A DNA stretch of 64,000 bases from Sinotaia quadrata (Eukaryota; Mollusca; Gastropoda; Architaenioglossa; Viviparidae): the NCBI GenBank assembly GCA_028829895.1, contig CM054179.1, forward strand, positions 57,295,891 to 57,359,890, written 5' to 3'. Within the stretch, counting starts at the first letter, position 1. Each line of letters starts with the position of its first letter. Shown in pieces: positions 23,089-34,787 of the stretch. The position numbers were made by a program, and so were the translations under genes. A model generated the notes under the pieces. The model saw only the letters and a list, made by a program, of their open reading frames with translations. It had not been told where the DNA came from and searched no databases.

Positions 23089-23744
23089 CTAAAAGAGAAA
23101 AAAAATATGGAATATTATTATAATTTTCCATATTTCAATGGACTATAATATCATTACACACTTCTTTTGAGAACATTTTCCTTTAAATGAATTTAGATAA
23201 AGAATAAACTTATGTTTAGGGCTCTCAATTTTTTTTAAATGCTGCCCGGGTTCCCGTCCTAATTTTGAACGGCTATCCTGGTACGATCTTGAAAATTAGC
23301 ATAATCTCCATCGCAACTGATCTCTACACAAAGCTACTTAACCATTAAGCATGCGCTCTATTTCACACAGTAGCCAAAGGTATGCATCTAGTGACTTACT
23401 ATTAGTTATAATCTTTATATGTACACACAAACTTTAATTTTAATATGATTAACCATTACATAAAATAAACTAAAACTAAATAAAATGTCAACAACAATAA
23501 CGCATTTTAAAATAGGGCATCGAGTTCAATCGCCCTTCGCCGACAGAATTTCATCGCAAAGATTGCAGTTCGCCGTGTCACTATCCAATCGCTTGAGCGT
23601 GAAGACGATGTGTTACCCATATTTTAAAAATATTACAATGTTATTATTTAATTTATTGACGTTAAAATACTGACAAGTTTGTTTACTGAAGTCTTATTAA
23701 CATGCTACACGTGTTAACGAGCACAGTAAAGGGCGCGAGCTATG
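23089..23744. other. Intron sequence, nothing recognised
   Basis: AT-rich, with a moderately GC-richer patch at 23240-23380 that shows no open frame with splice flanks. Confidence 0.45.
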
Positions 23745-23925
23745 GTGATCCATGTCGTCCATAATTAGATCTAGGTACAGCTATCCATGTCGTCCATAAT
23801 TAGATCTAGGTACAGCTATCCATGTCGTCCATAATTAGATCTAGGTACAGCGATCCATGTCATCCATAATTAGATCTAGGTACAGCTATCCATGTCGTCC
23901 ATAATTAGATCTAGGTACATGGCTG
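23745..23925. repeat. ~35-bp minisatellite, 5 copies
   Basis: Unit GATCCATGTCGTCCATAATT plus AGATCTAGGTACAGC. Confidence 0.92.
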
Positions 23926-24440
23926 CCACGACTGAATTACTGACTGAAAGACAGCACGATTTATCAGGCCGCCATCTACGAAAGGGATGCGAATGTGGCC
24001 GGTGTGTGTGTGTGGGTGCTAAATTGAGACAACCAGTTTCAGTTCTCTCATCTATGCGTGATTGGCTTGCCTCTGTCGGTTTCCTTTCCACCCCACTCTA
24101 CATTACTCATTCTGTGCCAAAGACCACGTTATCACGGATACCCGGTCCACAATTTTACTACCCGGGTATTAGCACGACAACGGGTCCCCGTTGACACCAC
24201 TACTCATGTTTATTTTTGTTTAAGGATCAGTGTGCACGTACTTAGATTTATAGAGCGGTTAGATGGAAGTGAAACATTTGAAGACTGCCCTTTGTGCACC
24301 AGGTCAGGGATATCTGCCATTTACTCTTCATTCAATAACTCAGCGCAATCTTGGAACCATCCAAAAACATTAATTTATGAAATCATATCTTTACATTTTA
24401 GAGATCAGAAGTTAAACTGGACCAAATGTAGTATTTATCG
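23926..24440. other. GC-richer intronic block of unknown origin
   Basis: Higher GC than the surroundings and open frames on both strands (24058-24477 plus, 23876-24091 minus), but no motif, no splice-consistent exon and no fit to the gene. Possibly part of an unrecognised transposable element. Confidence 0.35.
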
Positions 24441-24444
24441 TTAC

Positions 24445-24580
24445 AGATCATTACTGACCATTACGTACTATTACTGATTATTATTGACAATTACTGATTA
24501 TTACTGACAATTACTGACCACTACTGATAAATACTGACCACTACTGATGATTACTGATCATTGCTGATCATTACAGTATT
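24445..24580. repeat. TTACTGAYCA short tandem repeat
   Basis: Imperfect 10-11 bp units (ATTACTGACC, ACTACTGATA). Confidence 0.85.
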
Positions 24581-25159
24581 GTTTAGAGACTGAAAAATGA
24601 ATGAAATGCAAAACGATTATAAATCTAACTGGCGTGCGTTCATCAGTGTTCAAGTGAAATACTGAAACCGTGGAAGGAATGCAGCTCTAATTTTTATTCC
24701 CTTATAGTATCGTTTCGTTCTGTTTGTCACCTCCACTTGACACCGTTACTGAGTAAATGAGCATTGACGTCATTGTCATTTCTTTGATGATCACAATGAG
24801 CATGACGCTAATCTGGTCAAACATGCACAGGACTGATGTAGGAAGAGCCAATCCGAGTATCAGACATCAGTGCCTGGAGCTCTGGGTCTCCCATTCTAGA
24901 AATACTGTTGTAGTCAGATAACTATCACGTTGGGACAGCCAATCAGTGTTTAGACATCGTGATCTAAAACTCTGGGGCCCTTGCTAAATTTAAACATCTA
25001 AAACTCTGGGCCCCTTGCTAAATTTACAATTGCTTGTTTTCAGTCAGTTAATGTGTCAGTCAATTATCTTGAATTTCATCATACTCTTCGTTTTAACATT
25101 TATTCACAAATATTTTTGTGATACCATTCTAATATGTATGTACTATTTTATCACACGTA

Positions 25160-25400
25160 TCTCTGCAACATTTCATTCTACATATCATGTCAACATTCCT
25201 TTGCACATATATCGTGTCAACATTCCATTCTATATATATCTAGCCTACATCCCCTTGTACATATATCAGGTGAACATTCCACTGCATGTATATATAAATA
25301 TTCCATTGAACATATATCTTATCAACATTTAATTTTAAATAAACACATCAACATTCCATTATACATATATCGTGCCAAAATCCTATTCTATATATCGAAG
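25160..25400. repeat. ~28-bp minisatellite, about 8 copies
   Basis: Core CATATATCGTGTCAACATTC plus CATTCTA, degenerate. Confidence 0.75.
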
Positions 25401-25474
25401 TAATACTTTTTAAATACAAATTTATACATTGCAGTTCCTGTCAAGAATGGTGTCTGATAAGATCTTCAACTATT

Positions 25475-25660
25475 AAGACCGTGACCCATCATGCCTGTGA
25501 CCTATCATTACCGTGACCTATCACGACTGTGACATATCAAGACCGTGGCCTATCAAGACCATGACCTATCAAGACCGTTACCTATCACGACTGTGACCTA
25601 TCAAGACTGTGACCTATCAAGATTGATCAATGAAGAACATGACCCATCAAGATCTTGACC
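25475..25660. repeat. ~18-bp minisatellite, about 11 copies
   Basis: Core GACCTATCAAGACCGT in variants, stopping about 15 bp before the E31 donor. Confidence 0.85.
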
Positions 25661-25672
25661 TGCGGTGCTTAC

Positions 25673-25790
25673 CGATGTTGTTGTTGAAAAGAAGAATCGA
25701 GTGTGAACAGGACTCGAACCGCACTTGGAAGGTTGGCATACATGCGTCCAGTGACATGGATGCGCGAACAGATCTCGAGTAATCGATCAT
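25673..25790 (-). CDS. E31: module 2, CC domain, second half
   Basis: Encodes RASMSLDACMPTFQVRFESC, then SHSILLFNNNI. The F.V.FE.C motif aligns with F.PC of the other copies. The frame is phase 0 in, one base out (GTAAGC). A longer open frame overlaps here in another register, but it breaks the phase with E30 and E32 and lacks the motif, so I rejected it. Confidence 0.82.
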
Positions 25791-25934
25791 CTGTAAAATC
25801 AAACACGTCAAAGTGGAGATAACACAGTTGTCTATTGTCTATATCAATTTTCTTTTCGACATTACCAACATAAGCACCACAACTTAAGATATCACATCTC
25901 CCAATCATATCTATCAATTTTCTTTCCGAAATCA

Positions 25935-26955
25935 ATAATGCGTTCTGTTTTCTTAGAAAGCTAGGTATTTAGGACGTCGTCAGGACACTGATTTTACATT
26001 TCAACTTTGATGTAAGTTTTAAAGGCAGTCGACATTTTGCAGGTAGCTGTATGGTGACAACATATCCAGTGAGCCATATATCTCTCTTTGATTCTGGAAT
26101 AAGCTTTACGTAATCAATTTGTGGAGGTAATTTTAAAAATAATGATAACTATAATATTAACACTACTACTACTATTACTACCTCACTGCTTATTCTTATC
26201 AAAATTCTAAGCGCTTTACAATTTTTGACAGAAGATATTTTTAAAACATTCATATAAACGGCTTTTGGGAACTCTTAGTTTGCTAAAGATAAAACAAGAA
26301 AACTTTACAAATTAAGTCGCAAAATGACAACAATAAAAAACGAATGTATGCACAAAAATACAACTAATTTTACAAATGTACTATTTGATTAAACAGATAG
26401 AAAAGATATTGCTACAGTTTCCTAGTCAATTTCCTGTTATAACAGAACAGTTAAGCAAATGGGCGTTTGTTCAGCTTTTATGTAAAAAGTTAAAAAGCAA
26501 TCACTGCATAGACGTACATAAATCTCAGATGCTTAAGAGTTGACTCCCTCCCAACTTGGTCAACGACCCGTCAACGTTTATAATAACTCTATGACCAGCT
26601 TCTGGTTATCTCTGATACTTTTGTGAAACAATATGCATTTGAATGTATTTATGAAATATTGACGAATGTGTTTGATTGTACGTATTATATATTTACTTAT
26701 GTATTTAATTATGTATATTGATATCTTGTTGAATATATCTAGTATTCTTGATGCATACTGAGGACTGTACGAATACATCTAATTATTTATTATATATGTT
26801 GCCATATGGACGAATGCACCTGACTATCATTTGATGTATGCTGACATATTGAATCTAATTATTCTTGATGTATATTAATATCTTTATGAATCTATGTGAT
26901 TATACTTGATACATATTCATGAATGAAATCGGATCTACATTTCATTCACGTGTAA
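25935..26955. other. Intron sequence between E30 and E31
   Basis: AT-rich, with weakly repeated ATATTGATATCTTG / TATTCTTGATG segments at 26590-26900. No coding signal seen. Confidence 0.5.
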
Positions 26956-27215
26956 AACGTACCGTGCGCCCTGTCTACAGAACTACAGACATTTACATGG
27001 AAACGTGCGCCCTCTAAGAACTACACAAATTTACATGGAAACGTGCGCCCTGTCTACAGAACTACAGACATTTACATGGAAACGTGCGCCCTGTCTACAG
27101 AACTACAGACATTTACATGGAAACGTGCGCCCTGTCTACAGAACTACATACATTTACATGGAAACGTGCGCCCTGTCTACAGAACTACGGCCATTCACAT
27201 GCAAACGATGCACCA
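26956..27215. repeat. ~40-bp minisatellite, 6 copies
   Basis: Unit ACGTGCGCCCTGTCTACAGA plus ACTACAGACATTTACATGGA. Confidence 0.92.
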
Positions 27216-27404
27216 TCTCTACAGAACAGCGATTCACTTCACTTCTCTTGATATTCGGCACCGTTATATACAACTACAGTCTGTTTACAAGAAATATTTC
27301 TTTATCTTATAGTTGGCAGGTTACATATGGTGTGACATCACACGTTAACTACTTTCATTAAATAAATTAACTTCCTGGCTAAAATATAAAAAATATAAAT
27401 ACAT

Positions 27405-27830
27405 AAGTAGAACACGCGCCATTTGACGTCGTACGTAACTAGATAAGAAAAAACAAAAAAATCACGCCATTTGACATCATACATAACTAGATAAGAAAAA
27501 TCACGCCATTTGACATCATACATAACTAGATAAGAAAAATCACGCCATTTGACGTCATACATAACTAGATAAGAAAAATCACGCCATTTGACGTCATACA
27601 TAACTAGATAAGAATAAGACACGCCACTTGACTTCATACCTAACTAGATAAGAACAAAACACGCAATTTTACGTCATACATAACTAGATAAGAATAAAAC
27701 ACGCCACTTGACTTCATACATAACCAGATAAGAACAAAACACGCAATTTTACGTCATACATAACTAGATAAGAATAAAACACGCCACTTGACTTCATACA
27801 TAACTAGATAAGAACAAAACGCGCCGTTTG
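27405..27830. repeat. ~38-bp minisatellite, about 10 copies
   Basis: Unit CGCCATTTGACGTCATACAT plus AACTAGATAAGAAAAATCA, with two sub-families (AATAAGACA and AACAAAACA) alternating in the second half. Confidence 0.9.
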
Positions 27831-27869
27831 ATCTGAAGACAGAAACACGCCAGGAAAACCCGCATAAGT

Positions 27870-28135
27870 GAAAGGATTCCCAGGATGGGGATGTTAAGAA
27901 AAGAAGACTCCATGGGATGGGAATGTTAATATAAGAAAAGACTACTCCCTGGAATGGGGATTTGTTAGGAAAAGACAACTCCCTGGAATGGGGATTTGTT
28001 AAGAAAAGAAGACTCACCGGGATGGGGATTTGTTAGGAAAAGAAGACTCACCGGGATGGGGATTTGTTAGGAAAAGAAGACTCACCGGGATGGGGATTTG
28101 TTAGGAAAAGAAGACTCACCGGGATGGGGATGTTG
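27870..28135. repeat. Junction minisatellite at the E30 donor, ~34 bp x 7
   Basis: Unit GACTCACCGGGATGGGGATT plus TGTTAGGAAAAGAA. CTCAC is the donor complement and CGGGATGGGGAT the E30 exon end. The older, left-hand copies have lost the donor (CTCCCTGG, CTCCATGG). Confidence 0.9.
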
Positions 28136-28247
28136 ATGCAGACTTCCACTCCCAGACATTTCTCATGAAGCTTGATGTGCACCAGTTTGGCTAACCCTTC
28201 CACCGGAATTGCAGGAAGTGTGAACGTCTTGCCGAAAACAGTGCATG
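28120..28247 (-). CDS. E30: module 2, CC domain, first half
   Basis: Encodes CTVFGKTFTLPAIPVEG, then HIKLHEKCLGVEVCINIPIP. The CC pair is VC here, and an extra intron splits the domain after PIP (phase 0), unlike the single-exon copies. The GTGAGT donor, with 17 bases of exon, is repeated in tandem at 27870-28135. Confidence 0.85.
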
Positions 28248-28264
28248 CTGTGAAATGACAACGT

Positions 28265-28415
28265 CAGCGTATATTGTAATAACTTAACGTACTTATTTAG
28301 AATTAGAAGGTTTACTCATATTGTAATAACTTAACGTACTTATTTAGAATTAGAAGGTTTACTCATATTGTAATAACTTAACGTACTTATTTAGAATTAG
28401 AAGGTTTACTCATAC
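28265..28415. repeat. 48-bp minisatellite, 3 copies
   Basis: Unit ATATTGTAATAACTTAACGT plus ACTTATTTAGAATTAGAAGG and TTTACTC. Confidence 0.92.
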
Positions 28416-29149
28416 TAAAAACTGCATAAATTAACACAGTACGTCCGGGTCTTCATATTCTTGTTTCTTTTCTATTGCTAAACTGATAACATTACCTATT
28501 TGGTATACAATGAGGCAAAGTTAAATAGTTCTTGTGCATATGCGTTTTATCAAAAAGTCCTGAATTTTAGATATGAGTAGAGAGTATAGCTTATATAGTA
28601 GTCTTGAGTGTAGATAGTGTCTATAAATTTTACAATAGATAGTAACAAGAGTAATACTATTTAGTGTAGTTAGTAGCTAGTGTAAATTGTAGTTAGGGTA
28701 GACAATGATTAGTGTAGATAGTAGTTAGACTAGATAGTACTTTTTGGACAGCAGCCAATGTTGATAGTAGATAGCAGAGTTAGTTAATAGTAGAGGTAGT
28801 ATACAAAAAAATAATGGTAATCTCCCTAAACAACTGGATTCTGTTTGCCTTGTAACTCTAACGTTTCATATAAGATCTTCAATGAATAGATACCCAACAG
28901 CAAACCATTTGAACACAATATTTAGCATAATGTTTTCATTATATTTTGCCATTGAATGCAAATTGCAATTTTTTGTGTTTTGCGTCCTACACTCTGACCA
29001 GGAAACTATTCACTATACTACTGCCTTTTACAAATGAAATATCAAATATAGTGTAAACTAAAATGGTTGTGGCAAGCTTTCTACAATTATACATTTACGA
29101 AAACGTTTTCACCTGAAATATATTATTCTTAGCTCCAGTAATTTTTCAA
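28416..29149. other. Intron sequence between E29 and E30
   Basis: AT-rich, with loose TAGTGTAGATAGTAGTTAG repeats at 28570-28800. Nothing else recognised. Confidence 0.5.
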
Positions 29150-29350
29150 TGTGAAACAGTTCTTATGCCAACTCTATACAGCTAGTTCAAGCCGCAATAA
29201 GCTCATATGAACTTTTAATTAAAGTAGTTTTGTGCCAACCCTAACTCCATACAGCTAGTTGAAGCCACAATAATCTCTTATAAAGTTTTAATTTGACGTA
29301 GTTTTGTGCCAACCCTAACTCCATACAGCTAGTTGAAGCCACAATAACCT
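29150..29350. repeat. ~75-bp repeat, 3 copies
   Basis: Shared blocks TTGTGCCAACCCTAACTCCA and TACAGCTAGTTGAAGCCACA. Confidence 0.8.
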
Positions 29351-29419
29351 CTGCAATCAAGTGAAAGAAAACAAAACGGGACATTAATCTCTATTCTCCG
29401 GATCTAAAAGCAACCATAC

Positions 29420-29558
29420 TCCTGTCCGCTGTATCAAGTCTGGCAATTTGCTCTTCTTTTGTTCCAGTGGTGTCCAGTCCTCGACTTATCAGCGTCTGAC
29501 GACGTGTTTCATCGCTCATTGCGTCCGGTCGGGCACAGGGTAAGTCGATAATGTCGGC
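29420..29558 (-). CDS. E29: module 2, SAP-like helix pair
   Basis: Encodes LPCARPDAMSDETRRQTLIS, then RGLDTTGTKEEQIARL. RGL..TGTKEE.I.RL is a close match to the SAP core. Length (139 nt) and phases (0/1) equal E24, so the two are duplicates. The donor is GTATGG. Confidence 0.85.
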
Positions 29559-29574
29559 CTAAAAGTACAGAAAA

Positions 29575-29930
29575 GGATATTTTACTCACAGGTACTTATC
29601 ACGATAAAGATACTTTATCAATGTAATTCATCTACAACTCACAGGTTGGCATAACAGTATGTTATCAGTGTAGTAGTTCATTTATAACTCACGGATACTT
29701 ATCACGATAAAAGTACTTTATCAGTGTCGTTCACCTATGCCTCACAAGTACTTATCATGAAAAAGGTATTTGTATTACTATATATTAGTGTAATTCACCT
29801 ATGACTTACAGGTAGGTATCATGATAACAGTATATTATCAGTATAGTTCGCTTATAACTCAAGGTACTTTTCACGATAAAGATGCTTAATCAGTGTAATT
29901 CACCTTATTAGTCACAGGTAAGCATAACAG
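29575..29930. repeat. ~56-bp degenerate minisatellite, about 6 copies
   Basis: Core CTCACAGGTACTTATCACGA plus TAAAGATACTTTATCAGTGT. Intronic, just 5' of E29. Confidence 0.78.
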
Positions 29931-30169
29931 CAATGCTAGAATAATTTCGTACAATTTACATTGCTAAAGAGCAATAAAGAAAGAATTAATAGGCGGCATT
30001 TTCTTTGAAACATTTTCTGGAAGTATAAACTGTTGAGTATACATTTTTTCTTGAATTAAATAAATACATTTATTTCAGATGATAAATGCACACTGACTTA
30101 AACTTAGCTCTAAGTTATTTGTTCTGTCAACGTTTTGTTCCAGACTTTGCTTACCTAAACTGCGTAAAA

Positions 30170-30365
30170 ATGATGTTTTTACGTCAATTATTTGTCAGCT
30201 AATGCGCATATTATGCAAACTGTAATAAGTTTTTACTGTCATGTATTTGTTACGAATGAACGTATTATGCAAACTGTAATAATAAGTTTTACTGTCATGT
30301 ATTTGTTACGAATGAACGTATTATGCAAACTGTAATAATAAACTTTTACAGTCATGTATTTGTTA
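30170..30365. repeat. ~57-bp minisatellite, 3-4 copies
   Basis: Unit CGTATTATGCAAACTGTAAT plus AAGTTTTACTGTCATGTATT and TGTTACGAATGAA. Confidence 0.85.
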
Positions 30366-30479
30366 AAATTTGCACGTATAAAATAAAACAGTACAGTAAT
30401 AAGATTTTACTAAAACAACAAAAATAAAAATAATAAGTGCCTCTATCACTATGGCGAGCTATGAGGGCCACTACCGTTA

Positions 30480-30640
30480 TCGAGTGTTGTGAGTGCCATT
30501 ATTGACATCGTGTTGTGAGTGCCATTATTGACATCGTGTTGTGAGTGCCATTATTGACATCGTGTTGTGAGTGCCATTATTGACATCGTGTTGTGAGTGC
30601 CATTATTGACATCGTGTTGTGAGTGCCGCTATCGTTATCG
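30480..30640. repeat. 26-bp minisatellite, 6 copies
   Basis: Unit GTGTTGTGAGTGCCATTATT plus GACATC. Confidence 0.93.
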
Positions 30641-31394
30641 CGTGTTGTTTGAGTGGAAAAGGAATAAAATAACTGAAAAAAGGGGGGTGGGTAATTAAAG
30701 AAGGGATATAAACGTTCCTTAGGAGAAAATTAGGGGAGGAACTTTAAGGGAGGCTAAATCTCTCTGAATATAACTTGAGATTGTAATTGTGGATTGTAAT
30801 CTGATAGCTGCGTTGCTTTATTATTTATTTTATATAAATGTTAGTTAATTTTAACTCATCTTTGTTTCATTCCTTATCATCTGCATTTTGAGTAGAATTC
30901 ATAATTGTGAAGTGTTTGTCGTCTTGTTGTTACATATATGTGTGTGTGGATTCTTCGCTGCGGGCTCGTGTAGCTACCGGAAATGTTGACATAAATTGTA
31001 CGTGTTGTACGTAATTATTCATTAGTTTATGGCTGAACAACATCACTGAACATCAGTTGTCATGCAAACACCTCCATCATCATGCAGACCATTATATGCA
31101 AGTGACATTTATGAAAATATAAGGACGTGACAATGGATTGTCGAAAATGACTAACTCTAGACAACAGACATTAGGAAATGACTAAATCTTTATGCAATAG
31201 ACAATGGACAATAGAGAATGACTAAATCTGAAGTCAAGGAAACAATATATGTTAAGAAATCATTAAATCTTTAGTCCTGTAAACATTTGACGTAAGAAAT
31301 GATGAAATCTTTAAACCTGAAAACATTGGACATTAAGGAATGACTAGATATTTAATCATGAAAATATTGGACGTTAATAAATGACTAAATCCTT
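30641..31394. other. Intron sequence between E28 and E29
   Basis: A purine-rich patch at 30655-30750, then loose GACAATAGAGAATGACTAAATC-type repeats at 31130-31390. No coding signal. Confidence 0.5.
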
Positions 31395-31615
31395 AGTACA
31401 GAAGACACACACATAAGACACACGTGTATTATGCTACTGTCCAGAAGCCACACACGTCTCCCTTCCGTTACTGTCCAGAAGACACACGTGTCTTACTTAC
31501 ATTACTGTCCAGAAGACACACGTGTCTTACTTACATTACTGTCCAGAAGACACACGTGTCTTACTTACGTTACTATCCAGAAGCCACACACGTCTTACTT
31601 ACATTACTGTCCAGA
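31395..31615. repeat. Junction minisatellite at the E28 donor, ~34 bp x 7
   Basis: Unit AGAAGACACACGTGTCTTAC plus TTACATTACTGTCC. CTTACTTAC is the donor complement and ATTACTGTCCAGA the E28 exon end. Confidence 0.9.
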
Positions 31616-31730
31616 CATGGTATCTTGTCGAGAATGATTTCCGCCAAGTTTCCTAGACTTTCTTTCATCACCTCTTTACCATTTTCTAGAAATTTGTCCT
31701 TTTGCTCAAGTATCACAGCTTTCCAGTCCA
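31603..31730 (-). CDS. E28: module 2, amphipathic helix
   Basis: Encodes WKAVILEQKDKFLENGKEVM, then LGNLAEIILDKIPCLDSN. It has two leading bases and ends in phase 0 at GTAAGT. The donor with about 14 exonic bases is the end copy of a 34-bp tandem array (31395-31615). Confidence 0.83.
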
Positions 31731-32079
31731 CTGTCCACAAAACAACACTCATTAGTAACTTTCCAGTAATGTCTTCAATAAAAAAACAACAACACAGAGT
31801 AATAGCATTCCAGTAAATTCAATAATCCCATGATGAAATTAAAAGCAAAGATATATTGTTAGAAAAAATAATGTCATGAACTCGTATTACAACTCTCAAA
31901 TGTTTTATGTGGTAAAGTGACTGTGCTTGTGCCCGAGTGAATAAATAACGGCATAATTGATTGTAAGCGTGGAATTGATACTAATTTAAAAAGTCAAACA
32001 AGTGTGATTTACGAAGTAGTTGGAATAGCAGCTGCAAAAGTTGTCTACAAATAGACAACTCTTATCTGTTCCAGAGGGG

Positions 32080-32265
32080 CTGTACAATGTGTAACGAAAT
32101 ATGCCGTTCATTATTGTTTCACTGGACAATGGCATTCAATGTGAAACAATAAAATCATACATAATGAAATGGGCCGTTAATTATTGTTTCATGGGACAAT
32201 GGCATTCAATGTGAAACAATAAAATCATACATAATGAAATGGGACGTTAATTAGAGGTGTACGGA
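32080..32265. repeat. ~70-bp repeat, 2-3 copies
   Basis: Unit CCGTTAATTATTGTTTCATG, GGACAATGGCATTCAATGTG and AAACAATAAAATCATACATA. Confidence 0.85.
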
Positions 32266-32343
32266 CATTGATTGATTCGATTAGGAACAATGTCATTCAT
32301 AACAAAGTGGGCCGTTGGTTAGAAGTTTACGGGACTAACATAC

Positions 32344-32507
32344 CATCAGGGAACGTCATGGATCCGTCTGGACTGCAAATAGGAAGTGGCAATACAGCGC
32401 GGTCAAGGACTTGTAGAGTAACCATGCAATCGTCTCGGTCATTGATCTTGCAAAACTTTGTTGTCAAACTTAATTTGGCGCCTGTATCTTCCTTCTCAAA
32501 CAGCACA
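32344..32507 (-). CDS. E27: module 1, beta segment with paired Cys
   Basis: Encodes EKEDTGAKLSLTTKFCKIND, then DDCMVTLQVLDRAVLPLPIC. It has one leading and one trailing base (GTATGT donor). The C...C..LQ...LP...C layout recurs in E33, E38, E42 and E45. Confidence 0.85.
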
Positions 32508-32514
32508 CTTGAAA

Positions 32515-33083
32515 GATAGCAGAGTGTCATACAGATCCCAACTCATGTATACATAATACCTATTAGAATACTTTCAAACTGTAACCAGGAACATGGAATG
32601 ACATTCAGTCTATTTACAAACGTTCAGACGTTAAATGCTCACAGCCTTGTGCCAAATAACTGGAACTGTATAAGACCTATATTTTATCACTATTCTTGCA
32701 CAATGCCATTGTATTATCGAGAGCCGCTAAGAAGCAGTGTTATGGGCTTCATTTAAAAAAAGCCCTTTATTTTCCTTGTGACTCCACTCAGTCACTCGCT
32801 GGATGTAGTCTAACAGGCTACTAAGTGCCCTCTTTCATGTCAGTACGTCATAATGCATTATTATTAAAATAATTATTCATATAAATATAAACATTATTAA
32901 ATAATGTGCTTATTGCAGGGATTTTTCCATTGTATAATTCCATAACAATGACTAAATTACAACCCAAAACACAAATTACCATATGACAAGACAAACCGCA
33001 GGAATGACGTCACTTAAAAAATACAAATTAATGTATAACATGACAAAACGTGAAAATGACGTCACTTAAAAAACACAACATAC
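32515..33083. other. Intron sequence between E26 and E27
   Basis: Unremarkable apart from a twofold AAAATGACGTCACTTAAAAA-type repeat at 32990-33075. Confidence 0.5.
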
Positions 33084-33147
33084 CGTATGATAAGCTCTAC
33101 GTTAAGCTTGCTGATTTTCAATCCAGTGTGAAGCGTTTCATCAAAAC
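33084..33147 (-). CDS. E26: module 1, connector
   Basis: Encodes FDETLHTGLKISKLNVELII; 64 nt with two leading and two trailing bases and a GTATGT donor. Equivalent to E32, E37 and E41, which have the same phases. The exon's acceptor end is duplicated about 92 bp into the intron (33112-33275). Confidence 0.8.
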
Positions 33148-33275
33148 CTGAAATATTACGTATACATATGAAAACAGTTTAAATCCATACACTATAATAT
33201 ACACAATCCAGTGTGAAGCATTTCATCAAAACCTGAAATATTACATATACATATGAAAACAGTTTAAATATTTAT
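33112..33275. repeat. Junction duplication at the E26 acceptor, ~92 bp x 2
   Basis: ATCCAGTGTGAAGCGTTTCA plus TCAAAACCTGAAATATTACG recurs at 33208 with GCATTTC. Both copies include the acceptor and about 29 bases of exon. Confidence 0.9.
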
Positions 33276-33514
33276 ATTAAATATATACACAAGGAAAATA
33301 TAAGGATCATGCAACTCTACTCTTATTAATATCAAGAAAATTATTTATTTATACTCATGAATTCTCATGCATATCTTTATTATTGTTTTAAATAATCTTA
33401 CAATTTTGCCGTTAGATTTCGGAACTTAGAAGAACAGTAGTTAATAACATTAACTTAAGTGTGCAGGTATCAGAATCACTGAAAGCGTTGAAATAAAATT
33501 TGTCGCAATATTAC

Positions 33515-33748
33515 CGCCAAAGATATCGTTGAGATTGATGTCTGGCCCAAACTTCCGTTCAAACGTGTGTGAACTTGTCTGAATGCCGACAACGAGAGAG
33601 AACGTGCAGGGTTCAAAGCGTGCATAGAGCTTGTGTATCACCCTGAAAATCGCCACCTTGATGTCCACACAGCACTCCAAGCCCAGGCAGTTCCTGGACA
33701 TCGTGCAAAACATGTGCTTGGGCAGGCCGAGAGACAGCGTGGGACATT
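33515..33748 (-). CDS. E25: module 1, CC domain
   Basis: Encodes a first Cys, then FCTMSRN, CLGLECCVDI, ARFEPCTFSL and FGPDINLNDIFG. This is the CLG..CC...F.PC domain repeated in E30/E31, E36, E40 and E44. It has two leading bases and one trailing base (GTAATA donor), the phase shared by all copies. I remember similar Cys-rich repeats in uncharacterised invertebrate proteins, but know no function. Confidence 0.87.
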
Positions 33749-34081
33749 CTGAAGAGAAAGAACTCGTGACAATTTCAGCGTTAATAGAGCAGTCACATGA
33801 TTTGCACAAAACCTTAAACATTCTAGTCAAACAGCACTAGAAAAGGACAATAACTCTTGATTGAAGTACGCCTATTTGAAATATATAATTATTCAAGGGT
33901 CAATATAACGGGCGTAATGATGACATGAGGTACTTGTAGGTAAACGTAATCTAAACTGTTCATAGCTGTCTAAGTAAGACAAATTAATATAAATTGTCGT
34001 CAGATGACTAACACTGAATTTAATTAATACTGAGAGATGACTAATACGATAAACTGATTAGAATCTAGCAATCAAACTCAC

Positions 34082-34220
34082 TGTCGGTTCTCGCAGTGAA
34101 GTTTCCAATGAGCTCAGTGCGCGAGCCCAAGTCAGGTTTGCCCTGGTTTCGAAGTTCTGTCCGCAGGTCTTCATCTGACATGGAGTTTGGATTTAGGCAG
34201 GGTTTGTTGTCCAGCATGGA
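34082..34220 (-). CDS. E24: module 1, SAP-like helix pair
   Basis: Encodes KPCLNPNSMSDEDLRTELRN, then SRTELIGNF. The pattern L..EL...G....G.R.ELI is that of a SAP-type helix-turn-helix. It is 139 nt with phases 0/1, exactly the length and phases of E29. In an extracellular-type protein a DNA-binding role is unlikely (inference). The acceptor side is present three times (34180-34350). Confidence 0.85.
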
Positions 34221-34350
34221 CTAAAGTATTGTGGAAAACAAGAAATGGTATTTAGGCAGGGCTTGTTGTCCACCATGGACTAAAGTATTGTGGAAACAAG
34301 AAATGTTATTTAGGCAGGGCAGGTTGTCCAGCATGGACTATTGTGGAAAA
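34180..34350. repeat. Junction minisatellite at the E24 acceptor, ~57 bp x 3
   Basis: Unit TATTTAGGCAGGGCTTGTTG, TCCACCATGGACTAAAGTAT and TGTGGAAACAAGAAATG. Each copy has the E24 5' end and acceptor complement (the third is degraded). Confidence 0.9.
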
Positions 34351-34389
34351 CAAGAAATATATTCTGCTTAGGACATAAGACTTTCTGAT

Positions 34390-34770
34390 ACTATGTGCAC
34401 AAGAGTGTTCTGTCAGGAGACAAATGTTAACACACTTTAGGTCCCTGTGCTTTTACTGGCATTGTTCTGTCAGGAGACACAGGTTGACGCACTCTAGGTC
34501 CCTGTGATTTTACTGGCCGTGTTGTCAGGAGACACAGGTTGACACACTCTAGGTCCCTGTGATTTTACTGGCCGTGTTCTGTCAGGAGACACAGGTTGAC
34601 ACACTCTAGGTCCCTGTGATTTTACTGGCAGATGGCTACTTTACCTTCGCCGTTAATCCTCGACGAGCGCTGAACTGTGAAGGCAACGCTAGAGCAGAAC
34701 AGACCACGAGCCAGAAACCACAGTTCGACGGACCATGTGTGCCACCTGTTGTACAGACCCATTAGGATTC
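34390..34770 (+). mobile_element. SINE-like dispersed repeat, copy 2, with internal expansion
   Basis: Diverged copy of the element at 47-305. Its first part, from GTGTTCTGTCAGGAGACA to TTTTACTGGC, is itself tandemly expanded about four times (34395-34640). Confidence 0.4.
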
Positions 34771-34787
34771 TAGAAGACAATACCAGG

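Noticed and set aside
23876..24477. GC-richer block with open frames on both strands
   Set aside because: No recognisable domain, no splice-consistent exon edges and no fit with E31-E32 phases.
25669..25935. 88-codon minus-strand open frame over E31
   Set aside because: That register breaks the phase with E30 and E32. The alternative register has the F.V.FE.C motif and joins both neighbours.
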